NCBI RefSeq assembly: GCF_900070365.1
Contig: NZ_LN850107.1
Span: 1,240,001 to 1,304,000 of the forward strand
Length of the DNA: 64,000 bases
Reading direction: 5' to 3'
Origin: Alloactinosynnema sp. L-07
GTDB lineage: Bacteria > Actinomycetota > Actinomycetes > Mycobacteriales > Pseudonocardiaceae
The position numbers and the translations under genes are program-made. The notes under the pieces were generated by a model that did no database searches, was not told the DNA's origin, and saw only the letters and a list, made by a program, of their open reading frames with translations. Below, in pieces: positions 7,645 to 15,950 of this stretch. Within the stretch, counting starts at the first letter, position 1, and every line of letters begins with the position of its first letter.

Positions 7645-8361
7645 GTGGACAACATTCATGTCGAACGCGGCGGCACCGACGGACCCACGTTGCTGCTGCT
7701 GCACGGCCTCGGCGGCAGCGCCGAGGTGTGGGCGGGCGTGACCCCGCTCTGGCCGGGCCGCTGGATCGCCCCTGACCTGCCTGGCCACGGCGCGTCGGCG
7801 CCCGCGGACCGGTATTCCTTCGGCGGGCTGGCGGCCGCGGTGGCAGGCCTGGTCGACGGGCCGGTCGCGGTGCTCGGCCACTCACTAGGCGGCGTGGTCG
7901 GCCTGGCGCTGGCAGGCGGCTGGTTCGGCGTCGAGGTGACCGCGGTGTGCGGACTCGGGATCAAGGTGAGCTGGTCGGCGGCCGACCTGGCGAAGGCAGC
8001 GGAGATCGCGGCGAAGCCGAGCCGGGTGTTCGCGACCCGCGAGGAGGCGGTCGACCGCGCGGCCAAGGTCGCAGGCCTTCCGTCGGGCGCCGAGGCCACC
8101 CGCCTGGTCGTGGCCGACGGAGACGGCTGGCGGCTCGCGCTGGACCCGGCGGCCTTCGCCGTCGGCCGCCCGGACCTGCCCGGCCTGCTCGGCGCGGCCC
8201 GCGCCCGGGTCCGGCTGGCGGCGGGGGAGAACGACCCGATGAGTCCCGCGGACCACCTGCGGACCCTGGTGGCCGACCCGGTCGTGCTGTCCGGGCTGGG
8301 CCACAGCGCCCACGTCGAGGACCCGGCCGCGCTGCGGGGGCTGCTCGACTTCCTGGCCTGA
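7645..8361 (+). CDS. Alpha/beta fold hydrolase
   Basis: About 238 residues with the classic hydrolase order: oxyanion region LLLLHGLGG, nucleophile elbow GHSLGG, acid in GENDPM and catalytic His in GHSAHVED. It probably cleaves an ester or similar bond; the substrate is unknown. GTG 7645 fits the usual family start (DNIHVERGG), and GTG 7624 is an alternative. Either leaves only 9-30 bp to the divergent P450 start, so promoters must overlap the coding ends or the transcripts are leaderless. A perfect hairpin terminator lies 5 bp after the stop. Confidence 0.85.
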   Translation: MDNIHVERGGTDGPTLLLLHGLGGSAEVWAGVTPLWPGRWIAPDLPGHGASAPADRYSFGGLAAAVAGLVDGPVAVLGHSLGGVVGLALAGGWFGVEVTAVCGLGIKVSWSAADLAKAAEIAAKPSRVFATREEAVDRAAKVAGLPSGAEATRLVVADGDGWRLALDPAAFAVGRPDLPGLLGAARARVRLAAGENDPMSPADHLRTLVADPVVLSGLGHSAHVEDPAALRGLLDFLA

Positions 8362-8366
8362 CCCGT

Positions 8367-8396
8367 CGTGGGGCTCCCGCGCTCGGGAGCCCCACG
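8367..8396. terminator. Bidirectional hairpin terminator
   Basis: CGTGGGGCTCCCG (8367-8379) and CGGGAGCCCCACG (8384-8396) form a perfect 13-bp stem with a CGCT tetraloop, between the convergent hydrolase and FKBP genes. It can serve both strands. No T-run follows, as is usual in actinomycetes. Confidence 0.85.
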
Positions 8397-8404
8397 GCCG
8401 GAGA

Positions 8405-8779
8405 TCAGCTGACGCCGACCAGGTCCACGACGAAGATCAGCGTCTCGCCGGGCTTGATCGCGCCACCGGCGCCGCGGTCGCCGTAGCCCAGGTGCGGCGG
8501 GATGACCAGCTTGCGCCTGCCGCCGACCTTCATGCCCGCCACGCCGCGGTCCCAGCCCTGGATCACTCGCCCGCCACCCAGCGGGAAGCTGAACGTGTCA
8601 TTCCGATTCCACGACGCGTCGAACTCCTCCCCGGTCGAGTGCGCGACGCCGACGTAGTGCACGGTGACGAGCTGGCCGGCCGTGGCCTCCGGGCCGTCGC
8701 CGACGGTGATGTCCTCGACCACCAGATCCGCGGGCGGCGCGCCCTCGATCGGGTCGACCTCGGGCTTCTGCAAAGCCAT
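8405..8779 (-). CDS. FKBP-type peptidyl-prolyl cis-trans isomerase
   Basis: A 124-residue single-domain FKBP that catalyses cis-trans isomerisation of X-Pro bonds in the cytoplasm (no signal peptide). The pattern GQLVTVHYVGVAHSTGEEFDAS, then FPLGGGRVIQGWDRGVAGMKVGGRRKLVIPPHLGYG, carries the conserved drug/substrate pocket residues (Tyr, Asp, Phe, Val-Ile-Trp, Tyr). The start at 8779 is supported by AGGAG 5 nt upstream and by the family N-terminus KPEVD; longer frames are not needed. It lies next to the shared bidirectional terminator. Confidence 0.93.
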   Translation of the reverse strand: MALQKPEVDPIEGAPPADLVVEDITVGDGPEATAGQLVTVHYVGVAHSTGEEFDASWNRNDTFSFPLGGGRVIQGWDRGVAGMKVGGRRKLVIPPHLGYGDRGAGGAIKPGETLIFVVDLVGVS

Positions 8780-9048
8780 GCTCACTCCTAGATTCGGTGT
8801 TGCTTCCCCGCCATCCTGCCCCGCCAGTGCGGGCTCGCGCGCGACGACCCGCCCAGGCGGTAACGCGACAGGGGGTTCCGGCGACATCAAGAACGCGGCC
8901 CTGTCACCCCCCGACGGCAGGGTCGCCTTTTCTTTGGCCCCGCCACCGACGATCGCTTCGTCCGGCTCGCGGATCGCCTTGACTTCGTCAGGTGCCCAAG
9001 TGGACCAAGCCGGTCCCCGGCGGCGAGATCGTTCTCTATCCTGAGCCC

Positions 9049-9504
9049 GTGAGCGACTTGTCGAACGGGCTGACCCCGCTGGAACTCGCGGGCCACGTGC
9101 GGTCCAAGATCGAGTCCGCCCAGCGGTACGCCCACGGCCGCAAGCACCGATTCCGCTGGAAGTCCGTCACGGTCAGGCTCACCACGCTGGTGCTGTCCGC
9201 GGCCTCGACGATCATCCTTGGTCTGCAGAACCTGGATCCGTGGACGGGCACGGCGTTCTCGCTGATCGCGGTGGTCACGGTGGTGGCCGCGCTGGAGCCG
9301 TTCTTCGCCTGGCGCTCGCTGTGGGTGCTGATGGAGGAGGCGTCGTATCGTTTCCACCGGCTGCTGGACGAGCTCGAGTATTACGTCGCCGCGAACGAGC
9401 CCGACACCCTGGACATCCAGCGCGTGCGCGAGATGCACGACGAGTACCAGCGGATCTGGGAGAAGCTCAGCTCCAACTGGCTCAAGAACCGAGAACAGGG
9501 CTAG
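9049..9504 (+). CDS. SLATT-like / DUF4231-type two-TM membrane protein
   Basis: About 151 residues. An N-terminal helix with ELAGHVRSKIESAQRYAHGRKHRFRW is followed by two transmembrane helices (around TTLVLSAASTIILGL and AFSLIAVVTVVAAL) and a charged amphipathic C-terminal helix, LWVLMEEASYRFHRLLDELEYYVA. This layout matches the SLATT superfamily, 2TM proteins proposed to act as pore-forming effectors in nucleotide-triggered conflict systems. No nucleotidyltransferase, SLOG or protease partner is adjacent, so a defence role is speculative. GTG 9049 was chosen because TATCCT lies 6 nt upstream, as in leaderless genes; GTG 8992 would add 19 residues. Confidence 0.7.
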   Translation: MSDLSNGLTPLELAGHVRSKIESAQRYAHGRKHRFRWKSVTVRLTTLVLSAASTIILGLQNLDPWTGTAFSLIAVVTVVAALEPFFAWRSLWVLMEEASYRFHRLLDELEYYVAANEPDTLDIQRVREMHDEYQRIWEKLSSNWLKNREQG

Positions 9505-9519
9505 GGCGTGTCCTGCGCC

Positions 9520-9540
9520 GATCTGTCAGCCTGACAGGTC
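9520..9540. terminator. Hairpin between convergent SLATT-like and DUF1905 genes
   Basis: GATCTGTC (9520-9527) pairs with GACAGGTC (9533-9540), with one G-U pair and an AGCCT loop. It straddles the stop of the YdeI-like gene and lies 15 bp after the SLATT-like stop, so it can end both transcripts. Confidence 0.55.
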
Positions 9541-9963
9541 GGTGATCGTCTTCGCGATGCGGCGTTCGCGGGTCGGCTGGGTCTTGGCGTCGTCGATGGC
9601 GAGCACGTGGCGGCGTTTGTGGCTGTAGGACAGTGCCTCGAACGCCGCACGTGCTGCTGGCGCGGCGGCCAGCGCCGCGGCCAGGTCGGCGGGGACCTCG
9701 ACCGCGCGTGGCTCGGTGTCGAGCTCGACGTCGACCTCGATCTCGTCGCCAGCACCCACGCCCGCCGCGGTCCGGTTCTCGGCGCTGAGCGGCAGGTAGT
9801 AGTCGTCGCCGTAGGCGGCCACCGTGCTGCGGTAGGTGTGGCCGTTGATCGTGACGGTGACCGGGGGCCGCTTGGTGCGGCCGAGTCCGGTCACCACGTC
9901 CCGCGGCACCCGGAAGCCGGTCGCCGTCTTGCCGCCGAGTTCGACGGTCGTTCGGAATCGCAT
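9526..9963 (-). CDS. YdeI/OmpD-associated family protein with DUF1905 domain
   Basis: A 145-residue cytosolic protein. Residues 1-80 form a DUF1905 domain (MRFRTTVELGGKTATGFRVP, then GDEIEVDVELD). The C-terminal 50 residues match the YdeI/OmpD-associated helical region (AFEALSYSHKRRHVLAIDDAKTQPTRERRI), where the lysine-arginine helix pair is typical. Function is not established for the family. It starts 2 bp after the stop of the flavin oxidoreductase gene, so the two are likely one operon, with this gene second. Start ATG 9963 begins the conserved domain. Confidence 0.8.
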   Translation of the reverse strand: MRFRTTVELGGKTATGFRVPRDVVTGLGRTKRPPVTVTINGHTYRSTVAAYGDDYYLPLSAENRTAAGVGAGDEIEVDVELDTEPRAVEVPADLAAALAAAPAARAAFEALSYSHKRRHVLAIDDAKTQPTRERRIAKTITDLSG

Positions 9964-9965
9964 TC

Positions 9966-11063
9966 CTAGAAGGTGCCAGGAATCCCTGGATGGCGCTGCA
10001 CCAGGATCGTGCTCTTCACCACCGCCTCCTTGTAGTACGCCGCGACGCGGCCGGTGATCACCGCCTCGACCGGGCTGTCGTCGCGGCGGACGAACTGGAT
10101 CAGCCCGTCGCGGCGGCCGAGGCTCACACACTGGTTGAGGTAGCGGAATCGCAGCGGCTTCGGCTCGCGGCCCGCCAGCCGGTCCATGATCGCCCGCACG
10201 GCCTGCTGCGCGACGGGAATGCCCGTGGCGCACGCCATCCGCAGTTCATCGCCGTCGGGCCGGCGGGCGGCGGCCGCGTCGCCGATGCCGTAGATGTCCG
10301 GGTTGGACACCGACCGCAGCGTCTCGTCGACGATCATCCGTCCGCTGTCGTCGACCGCCACACACTCGGCCAGCGGTGACACCCGGAACCCGGTCGTCCA
10401 CACGACCACGTCGGCCCCGATGTGCTCGCCGTCGTCGAGGACCAACCCGTCGGCCCGCACCTCGGCGACCCGGACCTCGTCGCGCACCTCCACCCCGAGC
10501 CGGTCGAACGCCCGCCGCAGGTGCTTGCGCGCCTTCTCCGACAGCGCGGCACCGAGCCCGCCGCCGGTCACCAGCCGGACCTTGACGTCGGGATAGGTCT
10601 CGGCGATCTCGCTGGCCGCCTCGATCCCGGTCAGCCCGCCACCGACCACCGCTACCATCCCGGCCGCGCTGATCCGCCCGCGCGCCCGCTCGGCCTGCTC
10701 GACATCGGCCACCGTGACCGCGTGCTCGCGGGCGCCGGGGACGGCGTCGAGGTCGGCCTGGCTGCCGAGGGCGTAGATGAGGGTGTCGTAGGGGAGGGTG
10801 CCGTTGGTGAGGTGGACGAGCTTGTTGTCGGGATCGATCTCGGTCACCTTGTCGATCACCAGGCTGATGCCGGTGCCGTCGACCAGGTCGGCCAGCGGGC
10901 GGTCGCGCAGCGGCTGACCGGCGGCCAGTTGGTGCAGGCGGACCCGCTCGATGAAGCGGTCGCGGGCGTTGACCAGGGTGACCTTGACGTCCTTGCGAGC
11001 CGCCAGCTTGGCCGCGACAAGACCGCTGTAACCGGCGCCGAGAACAACGATGTGGTGTGTCAT
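9966..11063 (-). CDS. FAD-dependent NAD(P)H oxidoreductase (NDH-2-like)
   Basis: A 365-residue pyridine nucleotide-disulfide-type flavoprotein. The FAD dinucleotide motif is IVVLGAGYSGLVAAKLAA at the N-terminus. A second GxGxxG-like motif, VAVVGGGLTGIEAASEIAE, lies near residue 150 for NAD(P)H. The FAD-binding GIGDAAA segment is near residue 280. It resembles type II NADH dehydrogenase/AIF-like quinone reductases, but no membrane-anchoring C-terminal helix is obvious, so the acceptor is uncertain. No CxxC redox pair is seen. Start ATG 11063 follows a CGGAGAAG ribosome site. It leads the operon that includes the DUF1905 gene. Confidence 0.85.
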   Translation of the reverse strand: MTHHIVVLGAGYSGLVAAKLAARKDVKVTLVNARDRFIERVRLHQLAAGQPLRDRPLADLVDGTGISLVIDKVTEIDPDNKLVHLTNGTLPYDTLIYALGSQADLDAVPGAREHAVTVADVEQAERARGRISAAGMVAVVGGGLTGIEAASEIAETYPDVKVRLVTGGGLGAALSEKARKHLRRAFDRLGVEVRDEVRVAEVRADGLVLDDGEHIGADVVVWTTGFRVSPLAECVAVDDSGRMIVDETLRSVSNPDIYGIGDAAAARRPDGDELRMACATGIPVAQQAVRAIMDRLAGREPKPLRFRYLNQCVSLGRRDGLIQFVRRDDSPVEAVITGRVAAYYKEAVVKSTILVQRHPGIPGTF

Positions 11064-11195
11064 GCGCTTCTCCGTTCGTCGCAAGAAGGACATGACAGCG
11101 GCGCGGAACGTGACAGGTCGGCGGTGGGACCTGCGTCACAGCATCGCCAAGCCGGGCGCGCTACGCTGGGTTACCAAGTCTCGCGGAGGGTCGGA

Positions 11196-11339
11196 TTGTC
11201 CAGACGCCAATGGACCGCTGAGGGGCATCGGGGGCTGCCGCCGGTCGATTGCGACCGCATGCGTGCGGAGGCCGACGAGTTCTTCGGCTCCGAGGACCGC
11301 ATCGGTGACGAAGACCCCTGGGAGCGCGGGCGCGCTTGA
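11196..11339 (+). CDS. Small acidic protein of unknown function (47 aa, TTG start)
   Basis: A 47-residue frame starting TTG, with GGAGGG 5-10 nt upstream. It encodes an N-terminus like SRRQWTAEGHRGLPPVD, then MRAEADEFFGSEDRIGDEDPWERG. Third positions are almost all G or C, as in real genes here, and the protein is acidic and Trp-containing. A possible -10 (TACGCT at 11162) lies just upstream. It is divergent from the flavoprotein gene and convergent with the ECF sigma gene. No family was recognised; it looks like a small orphan actinobacterial protein. Confidence 0.5.
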   Translation: MSRRQWTAEGHRGLPPVDCDRMRAEADEFFGSEDRIGDEDPWERGRA

Positions 11340-11377
11340 CCACGGCACGTGCGACGTGGCCGCCAAGCTGACGACCG

Positions 11378-12549
<1,172 letters not shown>

Positions 12550-12553
<4 letters not shown>

Positions 12554-12942
12554 TGCTCGACGGGCGGCGCGCTCATGATCTCGCGCACCTGGATCTCCTG
12601 GCCCAGTGGCTTGCCCTGCGGCCCAGGCGCGGCCGACGCCTCGGCGGCGACCTCAAGGGCCCGCTCGACCGACTCGACGTCGATGATCCAGTAGCCCGCG
12701 AGGAACTCCTTGGACTCCGCGAACGGCCCGTCGGTGACGACCGCGGGCCCGTCCTTCTTCACCACCTTCTTGGCCGCGTCCGGCCACGCCAGCCCCTGCG
12801 CGTCGACCAGCTCGCCACTCTCGGTCAGGCGCTGGTAGAAGTCGTCCTGGAACTCCATGTGCGCCTTGACGTCCTCCGGCGCCCAGTCGGTGATCGGCTC
12901 CACGCCCTCGACGTGGTAGTTCATCAGCAGCATGAACTTCAT
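12550..12942 (-). CDS. YCII-related DGPF-motif protein, ECF42 partner
   Basis: A 130-residue cytosolic protein of the YCII-like family. It begins MKFMLLMNYH and carries the diagnostic motif TDGPFAESKEFLAGYWIIDV that names the DGPF group. These proteins sit beside ECF42 sigma factors in many actinobacteria and are thought to belong to the same response; their biochemical activity is unknown. The start at 12942 was chosen over an upstream frame because GGAGGCGGAAACC precedes it. It is the first gene of a two-gene operon and overlaps the sigma gene by 4 bp. Confidence 0.9.
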
Positions 12943-13054
12943 GGTTTCCGCCTCCCGAGTGCTGCGCCCATCTTGGCGCCTCACCAGTGGATCGGAGCCG
13001 CCGACACGTTCTCGACATCGATCCGGAGGAAGTTTCAGCGACTCCGCGCGAGGG

Positions 13055-13732
13055 TCACCAGCCGCGCTCTCGCCATTCGTCCAGCTTTGGGCGCTCGTCG
13101 CCGAGGGTGGAGTCGTCGCCGTGGCCGGGGTAGAACCACGTGTTATCAGGCAGTACGCCGAAGACTCGCGACTCCAGGTCGTCCATCAGGCTGGTGAAGG
13201 CCGCCGGGTCTGTGGTCCGTCCAGGCCCACCAGGGAACAAGGAGTCGCCGGTGAACAGGTGTCCGTGGCCGGAAGGGTCGCGGTAAAGCAGGGCGATGGA
13301 GCCAGGGGTGTGACCGCGCAGGTGGATGACCTCCAGCGTCACCTCACCCACTTCCACCACGTCCCCCTGATCCACCAGCCGGTCCGGCGGCACCGGCAGT
13401 ACCTCGGCGTCGAGCGCGTGGGCGATGGTGTTCGCGCCGAAGGCGCCCGCGGTGGCGCCCAGGGCCTGCCAGTGGTCGCCGTGTTGGTGGGTGGTGACGA
13501 TGGTGCGCAGGCTGGGGCGATCCTGGCCGTACCCGATCACGTCCGAAAGGCGCTGGGGGTCGGCCGCCGCATCGATGAGCAGGGCTTCGGTCGTGGCGCG
13601 ACAGGTCAGCAGGTAGGCGTTGTTGTCATAGGGGCCGACGGACACCTTGGTGATCGTCAGCGCGGGGAGGGTTCGGCGGGCGGCGGGGCCGCCTGGCTCG
13701 ACATGGCCGGTGTAGTCGTCGACGAGGTCCAC
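13055..13732 (-). CDS. MBL-fold metal-dependent hydrolase (glyoxalase II-like)
   Basis: About 225 residues with the metallo-beta-lactamase signature THQHGDHW (HxHxDH), a second metal site in HLRGHTPGSIALL, FTGDSLF with the bridging Asp, and YPGHGDDSTLGDE. The sequence is closest to glyoxalase II-like thioester hydrolases; the substrate is unassigned. A gene of this type beside uvrA is also seen in M. tuberculosis (Rv1637c), so this marks the conserved block. GTG 13732 (VDLVDDYTGHVEPG) fits the family N-terminus; GTG 13771 would add 13 residues. TACCGT lies 8 nt upstream of GTG 13732, compatible with a leaderless start. Confidence 0.85.
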   Translation of the reverse strand: MDLVDDYTGHVEPGGPAARRTLPALTITKVSVGPYDNNAYLLTCRATTEALLIDAAADPQRLSDVIGYGQDRPSLRTIVTTHQHGDHWQALGATAGAFGANTIAHALDAEVLPVPPDRLVDQGDVVEVGEVTLEVIHLRGHTPGSIALLYRDPSGHGHLFTGDSLFPGGPGRTTDPAAFTSLMDDLESRVFGVLPDNTWFYPGHGDDSTLGDERPKLDEWRERGW

Positions 13733-13859
13733 GGTCGCCGACGGTAGTCTGCCTGCCACCGCTGGTTCCACCCAGATCGGCGGCGCGGGCGCGCAGGTAT
13801 TACCCTGTTATCTGAGCGTTACCTGAAACTGGACCCTGTCGCCGATCACTTGTGAGCTC

Positions 13860-15113
13860 GTGCCGAATACACAGACAGTGAAGAAGTCCCCGCGCAAGGT
13901 GAGCTGGGACGTCATCCGGGTGCTGGCCGTCTACTCGGTCGTCGTGCAGCACGTCACCCACCAGTCCCCGATCAACCACCCTGAGCTGGGGCCTTATCCC
14001 TTCGTGCTGCCGCTGCAGTTCGGCGCGAGCACGCTGCTGGTGATCTCGGCGTACTTCACGTGCGTCACGGTCCGTCGCGGGGACACCGGCCGGTGGCTGC
14101 GCAACCGGCTGGCCCGGCTGCTGCCCGCCTACCTGCTCGCCGTGGTCGGCACCTATCTCGTGACGAGGGCCGTGGCGCCCGCGTTCGGGTGGTATGTGCC
14201 CGATGTCACGGACCTGGTCGCCAACCTGCTGCTCATCCAGGCGTGGTCACCGGAGTTCCACTGGGTCGACGCGTCCTACTGGACTTTCCCGTTGCAGGTC
14301 ATGGCGTTCATCGCCGCGGCCCTACTCTGGCCGACGCGGTGGCGCCGCGGGACCGCGCTGACTGGTCTGTTGTGGACACTGGTCCTGCTGCCGCTGGTCA
14401 TCCGGTTCGCGTTCCGGCACGACGACGCGCAGCAGTGGATCAAGTCGGTGTTCGACGGGCTGGCGCTGCACCGGGTCGCGCTGTTCGGGGTCGGCGTGGC
14501 GATCTGGCTGTGGACGCGGAACCGCATGTCCGCGCGGCACCTTGGCCTCTACGTGACCGCCGCCCTGGTCGCCCAGGACGCGCACTCCTACTTCGTGGAC
14601 ACCTGGTCGACCATCGCGTTCGGCGTGATCGTCGTGGGCATCATCGCCGCCGCGGGCGGGCCGGACTGGGACATCCCGGGCATCCGGCAGCTCGCGCGGC
14701 CGATCCGGTGGCTGGGTGGCATCTCCTTCGGCGTCTACCTGGTCCACCAGGAACTCGGGTTCGTGCTGGCCCGCTTCCTGCTCGACGCCGGGGTCGGGCC
14801 TTGGGGGCGGCTGGCCGTTTGCGTGGCCATGGCGATCCTGCTCGGCTGGGCGATGACCAGGCTGGTCGAGCAGCCTGCCCACCGCCTGCTGACCGGCGAC
14901 GTCTGGCACCGCGCCCGGGCAGCGGCGAGCACGGTGGCGGCGGCGGTGCGGGAGCTCCCGCAGGTGCCTCAGCCCCAGGCGGCTAGTTCCGGTGGGGTCC
15001 CGTCGAGTTCGACCGGGCCGCGGCCGGTGAGCCAGGCCAGCGCGGCCGCGGCCGATCCGCTCAACTCGGTGCCGCCGTCCTGGGTGCCGATGGCGAACTC
15101 CCAGCTGCGCTGA
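13860..15113 (+). CDS. Membrane acyltransferase (acyltransferase_3 family)
   Basis: A 417-residue multi-pass protein of the acyltransferase-3 family, which O-acylates glycans, lipids or secondary metabolites at the membrane. The N-terminal motif WDVIRVLAVYSVVVQH contains the family R/H region, followed by about ten hydrophobic helices and the conserved ISFGVYLVHQE near residue 300. The last 48 residues are low-complexity (PQPQAASSGGVPSSS and onward), are read antisense through the 3' end of the convergent isomerase-family gene, and are probably not part of the fold. Start is GTG 13860. The acceptor is unknown. Confidence 0.85.
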   Translation: MPNTQTVKKSPRKVSWDVIRVLAVYSVVVQHVTHQSPINHPELGPYPFVLPLQFGASTLLVISAYFTCVTVRRGDTGRWLRNRLARLLPAYLLAVVGTYLVTRAVAPAFGWYVPDVTDLVANLLLIQAWSPEFHWVDASYWTFPLQVMAFIAAALLWPTRWRRGTALTGLLWTLVLLPLVIRFAFRHDDAQQWIKSVFDGLALHRVALFGVGVAIWLWTRNRMSARHLGLYVTAALVAQDAHSYFVDTWSTIAFGVIVVGIIAAAGGPDWDIPGIRQLARPIRWLGGISFGVYLVHQELGFVLARFLLDAGVGPWGRLAVCVAMAILLGWAMTRLVEQPAHRLLTGDVWHRARAAASTVAAAVRELPQVPQPQAASSGGVPSSSTGPRPVSQASAAAADPLNSVPPSWVPMANSQLR

Positions 15114-15706
15114 CGGCCGTCGGGCAGGTCGACCCGCAGCCGCACCGGCGTGCCCCCGGTCCGGCTCAGGATCGGGTGCACGGCCCGGTCGAGCATGAGG
15201 TCGAGGTGGTCGGCGGGCACCGCGTCGAACCCGAATCCCGCGTCGAGGTCGACTAGGTGGGTCCACACCTCGAACAGCCTGCGCTGCGGGATCTCGACGG
15301 CCGGGATCAGCTCGCCGTGCGGGTGCTGCACCGGCGCGGCCCAGTCCGCGTCGGTCAGTCTGCGGGCCTCGACCAGGAAGCGGCCGGACGCGGCGATCAG
15401 GTCCTCGCGCTGGACCTGGCCGAGCCTGGTCGCGCCCGCGTGGATGGCCGCGTCGCGGTCGGCGCGGCTGGGGTAGGCGGCGTGCTCGATGCCGGTGCGG
15501 GCCCACGTGAGCAGGTTGACCAGCGCATCGGCGTTTCGGGCCAGGTGGGTGACCACGTGGCCGCGGGTCCACCCCGGCAGCAGGCTGGGTCTGGGGAAGT
15601 CGGACTCGCTGAATCCGTCGACCACCCCGGTCAGGACGGAGGTTGCCTCCTTGACCGCGGCGAGCGTGCCCGCGGTGGTGTGCGAGGACGTGTTCAACCC
15701 ACTCAT
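14969..15706 (-). CDS. Maleylpyruvate isomerase family, mycothiol-dependent type enzyme
   Basis: A 245-residue protein with the MDMPI N-terminal DinB-like fold: SLLPGWTRGHVVTHLARNADAL supplies a conserved metal-binding His, and RRLFEVWTHLVDLDAG supplies the second His region. These enzymes use mycothiol, the actinobacterial thiol, in isomerisation or transfer reactions; the actual substrate here is unknown. The C-terminal lobe ends TPPELAAWG, a natural-looking end. Its last 145 bp overlap the antisense tail of the acyltransferase gene. The ATG at 15706 begins the conserved region. Confidence 0.85.
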   Translation of the reverse strand: MSGLNTSSHTTAGTLAAVKEATSVLTGVVDGFSESDFPRPSLLPGWTRGHVVTHLARNADALVNLLTWARTGIEHAAYPSRADRDAAIHAGATRLGQVQREDLIAASGRFLVEARRLTDADWAAPVQHPHGELIPAVEIPQRRLFEVWTHLVDLDAGFGFDAVPADHLDLMLDRAVHPILSRTGGTPVRLRVDLPDGRQRSWEFAIGTQDGGTELSGSAAAALAWLTGRGPVELDGTPPELAAWG

Positions 15707-15950
15707 GCGCACCCCGATGCTGAGTTGGTGGCGAACGGAGCAAAGTTGCTCTCCCCATCCAGAGTAGGCGAGGGTTGTTACCCGTCGGTACCGCTTCGCG
15801 GGTGCATGACGAACCCGGGTCCGCGAGAATTGTCGGTGCCCCGTGCGAGCATGGGGGTCGGCCACCCGTGGCCACTCACACTTTGCTGATCGACGTTCAT
15901 GGGTCAGACCCGTGCCCGGTCGGCTCACGTGCACTACCGAAGGGATTTCA

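Noticed and set aside
9049..11063. CBASS or similar cyclic-nucleotide defence operon around the SLATT-like gene
   Set aside because: No nucleotidyltransferase, SLOG/SAVED sensor or protease is adjacent; the neighbours are metabolic or unknown genes on the opposite strand.
15800..15950. LexA/SOS box upstream of uvrA
   Set aside because: GAACCCGGGTCC near 15810 is one base off the GAAC-N4-GTTC core and lacks the flanking consensus; too weak to report as a site.
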